Assembly: GCA_024742415.1 (NCBI GenBank)
Contig: JANSYN010000007.1
Coordinates: 62,001-126,000 of the forward strand
Direction: 5' to 3'
Source of the DNA: Gammaproteobacteria bacterium
Lineage (GTDB): Bacteria > Pseudomonadota > Gammaproteobacteria > Pseudomonadales > Halieaceae
Length of the DNA: 64,000 nt
Numbering within the stretch: the stretch's first letter is position 1; every line of letters begins with the position of its first letter. The translations under genes and the position numbers were made by a program. Positions 58,239 through 64,000 of the stretch are shown here, piece after piece. The notes beneath the pieces were generated by a model. The model was not told the DNA's origin. It saw only the letters and a list, made by a program, of their open reading frames with translations, and searched no databases.

Positions 58239-60032
58239 CTAATTCCTGCGTATGCCCTCGCCATCAAAAACAGCCAGCGTCGCCTCGCGGCGAATGCGCA
58301 GTTGCGGGTCGAGGGTCAGCAGCCCGGTGCTGCCGCGAAACAATGCCTGCGGCCCGGTGCGCAGTCGTGCAAACTGTGATTGCACCAGCCAGGCATCGGC
58401 ACCGAGTGCGTTGAGCCTGGCATAGTTGTCGCTGTCTGTACCGCCGGAGGCGATAGCCACGCGCAACTCCGGCTGCTCGCCAAGGAACCAGGGGATTTCG
58501 ACCAGGTGCATACCCTGTAAATCACGATTGGCCTGGCCCGGCAGCCCGCTGTAGGCATTGGACAGCGTATACACCGGCACCTGTGCGGCGTAATGAAAGG
58601 CGAACAGGGGTTTCAGCGCCTTGGCCTGGGCGGGATTGCGGCTGAGCAAAAAAATGACATCCAGGTCCTGGCGTCGTCGTGGCGTGAATTCAACATTGGT
58701 GGCGAGCATGTCGCGCACCACGCGAGCACGCTCTTCACTGCGCAGCAGCCCGAGTGCGTCCTTGACGCTGCTCGAGTAGTTATCTCTCTCGGCGTAGGTC
58801 GCGCCGCTGACAACCCTGCCGCCGAGCTGTTGCCAGCGGTCGCGCAGCGCACGATCGACCTGTATGCCCCAATCGTCATCCAGCGTGAGTATCGCCGCGT
58901 TACGATGACCGCGGCCGAAAGCGCGTTCGGCCAGGGTGATCGCTTCATCTTCGGATGACAGTGACATCTGGATGACAGGTGCACCGCCGGGTGGAAGCTC
59001 GCTGTCAATGCGGTTCAAGGCAATCATGGGCACTGTGCGATCCGGTCGCATGGCCAGATCGGTCACTGCGGATTTGCTCAGTGGCCCTACAATCACCTGC
59101 GCGCCGCGGCTGATCGCGGCATCGTACGCGGCAGCGGCTGAGGCGTGCTGGTCCTGGTCGATAATGGCTAGCTGTGGCGTCACAGCACCTGCTGTGCGGG
59201 CCTGGAAGTACGCGGCCAGATAACCGTCGAGCACGGCGTGTCCGGCGGGACCCAGGCGCCCGCTCAGTGGCAGGATCAGGCCGACCCGTGTTGCCCCCGT
59301 GGCGCTTTCAGGCAAGGTGTCCAGACCGCCGGGCAGTGGCTTGTCAGCCGGGTGATTCGGGTACTGGCTGCGCCAACGGGTAATGGCAACGCCCAGGCTT
59401 GCATCATCGGGCCGCGCGTCGGCGGCCAGGTGTAACCATCCCATCCATTGGGGGTCAACCGCGCTGGCCAGTTCCTCCTCGAGTTGCGCTGCTGATGCTC
59501 TTTGCAGACTCCGCCAGGTGCGCTGCTTCCAGCCGGTGATCTCCGCGTCCGGAAGCCACTCAAGCATACCCGCAGCGAGTCGTGCGGCGGCGACATGTTC
59601 GCCGCCCAATGAAAACACGAAATGCTGGAAATTACGGATGCGATAGAGCATCCCGGGCGCGATGTCTGCGGCAGTGGCTTCGCGCAGCAGTGCCCTGGCA
59701 GTGGCTTGCTCGCCCCGCAGGTAAGCGATGCGCGCCTGCAGGTAATAGTGGTACGCGCGATCATCGGCATTCGGCAGCGGAGTTGGCACAGCGTCCAGCA
59801 GGTTTGATGCGGCCATCCAGTTAAAGTCGGCCAGTGCGCTCTCGACGCGATTGAATGCCCCACGGTACGCGCTGGGCGGCAGTGCAAGTGACACTTTTTC
59901 TTCAACAACTGCCGGCGGCTGCGGCAGCACCGGCCCTGGGTCTTCCCGTGTGACCTCACTGGCGCAACCCCACAGCAGGGCGCTCACCAATACGGCGGTC
60001 GTGATTTGCTGCAGAGGCAGTGTTCGGCGCAT
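58239..60032 (-). CDS. lpoA: penicillin-binding protein activator LpoA
   Basis: 597 residues from ATG 60032, with AAGGA just upstream; a GTG four codons earlier is the alternative. A lipoprotein signal ends in LLWGC (Cys23). The N-terminal part is TPR-like (about 45-260) and the C-terminal part is a periplasmic-binding-protein fold (about 270-597: VGLILPLSGRLGPAGHAVLDGYL, VIVGPLSKSAVTDLA, LNRIDSELPPGG). LpoA reaches from the outer membrane to stimulate PBP1A. It diverges from rsmI, the conserved arrangement. Confidence 0.95.
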   Translation of the reverse strand: MRRTLPLQQITTAVLVSALLWGCASEVTREDPGPVLPQPPAVVEEKVSLALPPSAYRGAFNRVESALADFNWMAASNLLDAVPTPLPNADDRAYHYYLQARIAYLRGEQATARALLREATAADIAPGMLYRIRNFQHFVFSLGGEHVAAARLAAGMLEWLPDAEITGWKQRTWRSLQRASAAQLEEELASAVDPQWMGWLHLAADARPDDASLGVAITRWRSQYPNHPADKPLPGGLDTLPESATGATRVGLILPLSGRLGPAGHAVLDGYLAAYFQARTAGAVTPQLAIIDQDQHASAAAAYDAAISRGAQVIVGPLSKSAVTDLAMRPDRTVPMIALNRIDSELPPGGAPVIQMSLSSEDEAITLAERAFGRGHRNAAILTLDDDWGIQVDRALRDRWQQLGGRVVSGATYAERDNYSSSVKDALGLLRSEERARVVRDMLATNVEFTPRRRQDLDVIFLLSRNPAQAKALKPLFAFHYAAQVPVYTLSNAYSGLPGQANRDLQGMHLVEIPWFLGEQPELRVAIASGGTDSDNYARLNALGADAWLVQSQFARLRTGPQALFRGSTGLLTLDPQLRIRREATLAVFDGEGIRRN

Positions 60033-60114
60033 GGTATCCTTCACCCGGTTGGTCCTGGTCTCGGCCTGAGACCAGCGTGGTTAATCCGCTAGTCTGACAT
60101 TATAAGGGGTAAAC

Positions 60115-60942
60115 GTGGAAGCAGGGCTTTATGTGGTGGCCACCCCGATGGGAAACTTTGGTGATCTGTCCAGTCGCGCCATCGAAACCTTGTCCAATGC
60201 CACGTTGATAGCCGCCGAGGATACCCGTCACAGCAAGCGCCTGTTGCACGCTTTCGAAATCGACACGCCGCTGATGGCCTATCACGATCATAGTGATGAC
60301 CGCGCACTGCTGCGTATTGCGCAATGTATAGAGACAGGCGGGGCGGTGGCACTGATCAGCGATGCAGGCACGCCGCTGATCTCTGATCCCGGCTACAGAC
60401 TCGTCAGGTATGTACAGGATCGGGGTCACAGCGTGCGCCCCGTGCCGGGTGCCTGTGCCGCGATTGCTGCGCTGAGCGTTGCCGGCCTGCCGACCGACCG
60501 CTTTATGTTCGAAGGTTTTTTACCAGCACGGCAGGCCGCGCGCAGGAAGCGACTGGAAGCCCTGCGCGAAGCGTCCCTGACCCTGGTCATCTATGAGGCT
60601 CCGCATCGCATTCAGGAAACCCTGGCGGATCTACACGACATACTGGGTCCCGCGCGTGAAGCGCTGCTGGCCCGGGAGATGACCAAGACGTTCGAAACCC
60701 TGCGTCGCGCCCCGCTGGCAGAGTTGGTAGCATTCGTCGGTGCCGACGCCCACCAGCGCAAGGGTGAGTTTGTGCTGGTCGTGGAGGGCGCGCCGCCCGT
60801 CAGCACGGAAATCGATGCACTCACGCGCGCCTGGCTGGAGCGTCTGGTCAGGGAAATGCCGGCCAAGCGCGCCGCAGCGGTGGTGGCCGATGTCACGGGA
60901 ATGCGCAAAAAGCTGTTATATGAATACCTGATCGGAAAGTAG
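60115..60942 (+). CDS. rsmI: 16S rRNA (cytidine-1402-2'-O)-methyltransferase
   Basis: 275 residues from GTG 60115, preceded by AAGGGG. RsmI methylates the ribose of C1402 in the decoding centre; RsmH, encoded just downstream, makes the N4-methyl on the same base. LYVVATPMGNFGDLSSRAIETL (about 4-25), AAEDTRHSKRLL, ALISDAGTPLISDPGYRLV (about 79-97) and YEAPHRIQETL are tetrapyrrole-methylase-fold signatures. Confidence 0.97.
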   Translation: MEAGLYVVATPMGNFGDLSSRAIETLSNATLIAAEDTRHSKRLLHAFEIDTPLMAYHDHSDDRALLRIAQCIETGGAVALISDAGTPLISDPGYRLVRYVQDRGHSVRPVPGACAAIAALSVAGLPTDRFMFEGFLPARQAARRKRLEALREASLTLVIYEAPHRIQETLADLHDILGPAREALLAREMTKTFETLRRAPLAELVAFVGADAHQRKGEFVLVVEGAPPVSTEIDALTRAWLERLVREMPAKRAAAVVADVTGMRKKLLYEYLIGK

Positions 60943-61077
60943 CAGGGTCGTCACCACCATCTGGGGTTTGTACACCGCTGGGGAGCTTGTTTCCATTACC
61001 GCTGCGCATTGCAGGCGTCGGGCCGGCTGCGGATGCGTGCTGGCCGGGGAGAATCCCGGTGCGATGGCGCTCGCCGC

Positions 61078-61106
61078 TTGTCACCGTTGCACTTGAACGG
61101 TAGTCT
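61078..61106 (+). promoter_or_regulatory. promoter of the RNase P RNA gene
   Basis: TTGTCA (61078-61083) and TAGTCT (61101-61106) are 17 bases apart. The predicted start, about 7 bases later near 61113, coincides with the first base of the P1 helix. The GC-rich discriminator TGGCGCC is of the type seen at stringently controlled stable-RNA promoters. The -10 box is weak. Confidence 0.5.
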
Positions 61107-61112
61107 TGGCGC

Positions 61113-61573
61113 CGAGTCGGTCAGGCGATCGCTTTCCAGTTACTTATCTATCCTCATCGTTCGCTGGGCGTGTGGGAACCGCAGGCGCACGCGTTGCGGT
61201 GGTGATAGCTAAGTAACTGGGGGGAGGAAAGTCCGGGCTCCACAGGGCAGGGTGCCAGGTAACACCTGGGGGGCGCGAGCCTACGGAAAGTGCAGCAGAA
61301 AGTATACCGCCTGAAAAAGGGGTCAGACCCCTTTTGAGTGAAAAGGGGTCTGACCCCTTTTTCAGGGTAAGGGTGAAAAGGTGCGGTAAGAGCGCACCGC
61401 GCGGCTGGTAACAGGCGTGGCGATGGTAAACCCCACTCGGAGCAAGACCAAATAGGAATCCGTTTGCTGTGGCCCACAGTGGATTCGGGTAGGTTGCTAC
61501 AGGCAGGTGGTGACACCTGTCGCAGATGAATGATCGTCCAAGACAGAACCCGGCTTACCGACCGACTCACCTT
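61113..61573 (+). ncRNA. rnpB: RNase P RNA (class A), with expanded P3 and P12
   Basis: The catalytic RNA that matures tRNA 5' ends. P1 pairs GAGTCGGTC (61114-61122) with GACCGACTC (61560-61568), followed by ACC. P2 pairs GGCGATC with GATCGTCC. The conserved core is present: GGAGGAAAGTCCGGGCTCC, CAGGGTGCCAGGTAA, GGGTAAGGGTGAAAAGGTGC, GGTAAGAGCGCACCG, and AGATGAATGATCGTCC with ACAGAACCCGGCTTA at the 3' side. At about 461 nt it is some 80 nt longer than the E. coli RNA (377 nt). The excess lies in P3, with an 11-bp CCAGTTACTTA/TAAGTAACTGG stem, and in P12, which is a palindromic repeat hairpin. Located between rsmI and mraZ as in Pseudomonas. Confidence 0.95.
61310..61366 (+). repeat. inverted pair of GGGGTC/GACCCC palindromes forming helix P12 of RNase P RNA
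   Basis: Two palindromes (61315-61335 and 61341-61361), each made of AAAAGGGGTC, one central base (A in the first, T in the second) and GACCCCTTTT, lie in inverted orientation. With the flanking CCTGA/TCAGG they give a perfect 26-bp stem (61310-61335 with 61341-61366) and a 5-base loop, GAGTG. The sequence sits exactly where helix P12 of class A RNase P RNA belongs. It looks like a REP-type dispersed repeat; no other copy was noticed in this window. Confidence 0.8.
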
Positions 61574-61581
61574 TTATTGCG

Positions 61582-61635
61582 ATACGGTGCACTAGTCCCT
61601 GACTCAAGCTATACGGTGCGCTAGTCCCTGGCTCA
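61582..61635 (+). repeat. two imperfect 25-bp direct repeats just after rnpB
   Basis: ATACGGTGCACTAGTCCCTG-ACTCA (61582-61606) is repeated as ATACGGTGCGCTAGTCCCTG-GCTCA (61611-61635), with two mismatches and a 29-base period. The repeats start about 10 bases after the mature 3' end of the RNase P RNA, so they lie in its precursor tail or terminator region. Confidence 0.7.
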
Positions 61636-62030
61636 CTGCAGGCCGCTGTCTCCAGGGTCGCGGCGCTTGCCGTGTTCTTGCCCCTTTCATGACCCCACCG
61701 GCGGCCGCCGCTCCTGCCTGGCGAAACAGCGCGCGTCTTACTGCTATATATTGTGGGTGCAGCGCCTGGTTATATCCACATGTAGTAGTAGCGAGGTCGG
61801 ATTGCCTGCCCGGTGTCCGGGAAAGTCCTCCAGGTTATATCTATTTCTTATATAGATTCAGAAAAACGATAAAAAAATAGCCTTTAACTTAAAGTAAAGT
61901 CTCAACAAGTGAATTTATGGGGCTGTTTTTTGTGATTTTTCCCGCCTGAAAAACCGCTCCCGGGTCGTGTTCTCCACGCGGAATCGCCCCTAATTGCCTG
62001 AAATTAAAACGATTTTCATGGTTCCTTATC
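61636..62030. other. gene-free, partly AT-rich region between rnpB and the mraZ promoter
   Basis: No gene is supported; two open frames of about 62 codons near 61670-61880 have no family resemblance. The stretch from about 61740 to 61930 is much richer in A+T than its surroundings. It contains GGTTATATC twice (in 61767-61778 and 61832-61843), a short inverted repeat ATCTAT/ATAGAT (61839-61844 and 61852-61857) and a CCCGG/CCGGG hairpin near 61810. Confidence 0.5.
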
Positions 62031-62059
62031 TTGACACTACCTGCACATGTGACCATAGT
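62031..62059 (+). promoter_or_regulatory. sigma-70 promoter of the mraZ/dcw cluster
   Basis: A perfect -35 box TTGACA (62031-62036) is followed after 17 bases by CATAGT (62054-62059), four of six matches to the -10 consensus. Transcription would begin near 62066, giving a leader of about 66 bases before mraZ. Confidence 0.65.
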
Positions 62060-62078
62060 GTGAAATCGTAGCGAAAAG

Positions 62079-62103
62079 TGGGAAAAGTTGGTTAATAGTG
62101 AAA
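62079..62103 (+). promoter_or_regulatory. putative MraZ operator: three TGGGN-like boxes with 5-bp spacers
   Basis: TGGGA (62079-62083), TGGTT (62089-62093) and TGAAA (62099-62103) recur with a 10-bp period between the promoter and mraZ. MraZ proteins repress their own cluster by binding TGGGN direct repeats spaced by 5 bp, so these fit an autoregulatory site; the second and third boxes are degenerate. Confidence 0.55.
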
Positions 62104-62131
62104 AATAGCCAGCTTATGGGAGAGTTCCGCC

Positions 62132-62590
62132 GTGTTCCGTGGGGTTCATAACATCAATATGGATGCGAAAGGGCGCATGGCGATGCCAACCCGCCTGCGT
62201 GAGCCCCTGCACGCCCAATGTGAGGGCAAAATTGTCGTCACTATTGATAATCGTTCCTCCTGCCTGGTGATGTTCCCGCTGCCTGAATGGGAAGTGCTGG
62301 CTGCCGAGATCCAGGCGCTGCCTTCCATCAAGCCAGCGGTACGTCGTTTCCAGCGGCTCATTCTGGGCTACGCCACGGATCTCGAACTCGATGGTAATGG
62401 CAGGATACTCCTGCCTCCGTCCCTGCGCGAGCACGCGCGCCTGGAGAAGAAGGTCAAGCTGGTGGGTTTGGGTAACAAGCTGGAGTTGTGGTCTGAAGAG
62501 CTCTGGATGGGCGAGTGTGACCTGGCGTTGAAGGACGCTCTGTCTGAAGAAGATATCCCCGACGAACTGATGTCGTTGACGACGTTTTAG
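62132..62590 (+). CDS. mraZ: transcriptional regulator MraZ
   Basis: 152 residues from GTG 62132, with GGGAGAG upstream, the usual MraZ length. It has two AbrB-like half-barrels: FRGVHNINMDAKGRMAMPTRLREPL (about 2-26) and LELDGNGRILLPPSLREHARLEKKVKLVGLGNKLELWSEE (about 87-126). MraZ forms ring oligomers that bind upstream of the division and cell-wall cluster and repress it. First gene of that cluster; rsmH follows after 9 bases. Confidence 0.97.
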   Translation: MFRGVHNINMDAKGRMAMPTRLREPLHAQCEGKIVVTIDNRSSCLVMFPLPEWEVLAAEIQALPSIKPAVRRFQRLILGYATDLELDGNGRILLPPSLREHARLEKKVKLVGLGNKLELWSEELWMGECDLALKDALSEEDIPDELMSLTTF

Positions 62591-62599
62591 GCCCTGGGA

Positions 62600-63517
62600 A
62601 TGCATCAAACGGTTCTTTTGCACGAGGCGGTCGACGCGCTGGTCATGCAGCCAGAGGGGTTCTATGTGGATGCCACCTTTGGCCGTGGCGGGCATAGCGC
62701 AGCGATGCTGTCGCGGCTAAACGCACAGGGCCGTGTACTGGGTGTCGACAAGGATCCGGCGGCCCGTGAAGCGGCCAGTCGTTTGCAGGCTAGCGAATCC
62801 CGTTTTGAGTTTTTCCATGGCTCCTTCGCGGAGTTGCCGGAGCAACTGCAGCGCATGGGGATCGATGCGGTCGACGGAATTTTGCTGGATCTGGGTGTAT
62901 CCAGCCCGCAGTTGGATGAAGCGGAGCGAGGCTTCAGTTTTATGCAGGACGGGCCGCTCGATATGCGCATGGATACCACCCGCGGTGAGACGGCTGCCCA
63001 GTGGTTGTCTTATGCCAGTGAGACTGAAATCGCCGCCGTGCTCAAGGACTATGGTGAGGAGCGTTTTTCACGCCGTATTGCAGCTGCGATTACAGCTGCG
63101 CGCGATACCTCGCCGATAGCAACGACCGGCGAACTCGCGCGTCTGGTCAGCGACGCCAACCCGCGTTGGGAAAAACACAAGCATCCGGCAACCCGCGCAT
63201 TCCAGGCGATTCGCATCAAGGTGAACCGCGAGCTGGACGACTTGCAGGCGCTGCTCGACGGCGCGCTGGATATGCTGCACGTCGGTGGGCGACTGGTAGT
63301 CATCAGTTTTCATTCACTGGAGGACCGCCTGGTAAAGCGTTATATGCGCGACATGGCCAGGGGGCGTGACCTGCCGCGGGGCGTGCCGATACGAGACGAA
63401 GATCTCGATCGGCGCATGCGGCTAATCGGCAAGGCGGTCCGTGCCAGTGATGAAGAAGTGCGCGCGAACGTGCGCGCGCGCAGCGCAGTGATGCGCGTCG
63501 CGGAGAAGATCAGCTGA
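62600..63517 (+). CDS. rsmH: 16S rRNA (cytosine-1402-N4)-methyltransferase
   Basis: 305 residues. [13 protein letters not shown] (about 2-14), [16 protein letters not shown] (SAM loop, about 22-37), [22 protein letters not shown] (about 94-115) and [14 protein letters not shown] near 235 are characteristic of MraW/RsmH. It shares its substrate base with RsmI, encoded just upstream of rnpB. Its stop shares one base with the ftsL start (TGATG). Confidence 0.98.
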   Translation: MHQTVLLHEAVDALVMQPEGFYVDATFGRGGHSAAMLSRLNAQGRVLGVDKDPAAREAASRLQASESRFEFFHGSFAELPEQLQRMGIDAVDGILLDLGVSSPQLDEAERGFSFMQDGPLDMRMDTTRGETAAQWLSYASETEIAAVLKDYGEERFSRRIAAAITAARDTSPIATTGELARLVSDANPRWEKHKHPATRAFQAIRIKVNRELDDLQALLDGALDMLHVGGRLVVISFHSLEDRLVKRYMRDMARGRDLPRGVPIRDEDLDRRMRLIGKAVRASDEEVRANVRARSAVMRVAEKIS

Positions 63518-63858
63518 TGGGCAAGCCGCGTAGGAAGGTGTCAGCCAGGGGGCGTGACAGCAAGCTGGCCCAAGCGCACACAGATGCGCTGGGCCAGCTA
63601 ACCTGGGTTAATGCCGCGCTGCTGGGCCTGATCATGCTGTCGGCGTTCACTGTGATCTATTCAACCCATGCCTGCCGGACGCTGTACGCACAGCTACAAG
63701 TGCTGGAATCGTCCCAGTGGTACCTGCAGGAAGATTACGGGCGCCTGATGCTAGAGCAAAGCACCTGGGCGTCTCACCATCGGGTGGAGAGCGTGGCGCG
63801 TTCCGATCTTGGCATGACGGCACCGGACTTGCAGAACTTCAAGGTGGTTGGTCCATGA
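63517..63858 (+). CDS. ftsL: cell division protein FtsL
   Basis: 113 residues, bitopic: a basic cytoplasmic N-terminus (about 1-27), a membrane helix (LTWVNAALLGLIMLSAFTVIY, about 28-48) and a periplasmic leucine-zipper-like coiled coil (LYAQLQVLESSQWYLQEDYGRLML). FtsL joins FtsB and FtsQ to activate FtsWI. The end overlaps ftsI in an ATGA junction. Confidence 0.94.
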   Translation: MGKPRRKVSARGRDSKLAQAHTDALGQLTWVNAALLGLIMLSAFTVIYSTHACRTLYAQLQVLESSQWYLQEDYGRLMLEQSTWASHHRVESVARSDLGMTAPDLQNFKVVGP

Positions 63859-64000
63859 GCAGCGTGCGCCAGCAGCCTGTCGTGCCGCGCTGGCGTTATG
63901 TCGTTGTACTGACCGGGCTGTCTGTACTGGCGCTGCTCGTGATCGGGCGGCTGGTATCCCTGCAGGTGCTGGACGTGGAGCACGGCCGGGAGTTCCTGAA
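63855..64000 (+). CDS. ftsI: peptidoglycan D,D-transpeptidase FtsI (5' part only)
   Basis: The first 48 codons are visible, from ATG 63855 overlapping the ftsL stop. They encode a short cytoplasmic end, a membrane helix (VVVLTGLSVLALLVIGRLV, about 16-34) and the start of the periplasmic part (LQVLDVEHGREFL), which is the N-terminal pattern of FtsI/PBP3. The catalytic domain lies beyond the window. The order mraZ-rsmH-ftsL-ftsI supports the call. Confidence 0.93.
   Translation, partial: MSSVRQQPVVPRWRYVVVLTGLSVLALLVIGRLVSLQVLDVEHGREFL

Noticed and set aside
60990-61080. GC-rich segment before rnpB with GGGGAGAATCCCGGTGCGA, vaguely like part of a cobalamin riboswitch
   Set aside because: The remaining conserved cobalamin elements are missing, and the downstream product is RNase P RNA, not a vitamin or transport gene.
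61154-61570. A 138-codon minus-strand frame across the RNase P RNA
   Set aside because: It covers the conserved rnpB core on the opposite strand and its translation has no recognisable domain.

Overview
The window is about 64 kb of GC-rich chromosome from a gammaproteobacterium. Almost every gene belongs to the conserved core, and the order closely follows the Pseudomonas-type arrangement: ychF-pth-rplY-prs-tRNA(Gln)-ispE-lolB-hemA-prfA-prmC, gatBAC/mreBCD-maf-rng-yhdP, rpoN-hpf-ptsN-rapZ, rplM-rpsI-pet-sspAB, and lpoA-rsmI-rnpB-mraZ-rsmH-ftsL-ftsI. A PA4642-family gene, the short HisZ-dependent type of HisG and a Pvc-type PVWY Qo motif in cytochrome b fit a marine gammaproteobacterium outside the enterics. 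A Halieaceae/Cellvibrionales-like host is my guess, not something the sequence proves. I see no insertion sequence, prophage, CRISPR array or defence island.

Layout. 1-5163: end of an OmpA-domain gene, a three-gene glycosylation-like cassette (STT3-like GT-C protein, GT2 polyprenyl-phosphate sugar synthase type, methyltransferase) and a secreted Ig-like protein. 5298-12331 (minus): translation, PRPP, isoprenoid and lipoprotein-sorting genes around tRNA-Gln. 12569-16609 (plus): hemA-prfA-prmC-moeB. 16617-22179: MATE pump, DoxX, RhlB, CysZ with a Cys-rich partner, SmrA, PA4642-like. 22191-25728 (minus): gatB, gatA, gatC. 25960-34573 (plus): cell-shape genes mreBCD, then maf, rng and yhdP. 34617-44240 (minus): darP, mgtE, the nitrogen-PTS/RpoN group, and LPS transport and Kdo genes. 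44429-47604 (plus): mlaC, ibaG, hisG, hisD. 47674-50137: DegS/AlgW-type protease, Nif3-like protein and ZapG. 50296-56568 (plus): zapE, rplM-rpsI, the bc1 complex, sspAB. 56590-60032 (minus): dolP, diaA, yraN, lpoA. 60115-64000 (plus): rsmI, the RNase P RNA, and the start of the division/cell-wall cluster.

The most unusual points are these. (1) The RNase P RNA gene has its P12 helix rebuilt from two inverted copies of a GGGGTC-A/T-GACCCC palindrome, giving a perfect 26-bp hairpin. (2) Cytochrome b and cytochrome c1 are one 679-residue open reading frame. (3) mreC has no ATG/GTG/TTG start where the family begins and appears to start at ATC. (4) Several classic operons are missing members: no lptC between kdsC and lptA, mlaC without mlaFED or mlaB, no murA beside ibaG, and no tldD/pmbA between yhdP and darP. 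No wholly new multi-gene system is evident. The novelty lies in these departures within otherwise standard loci.
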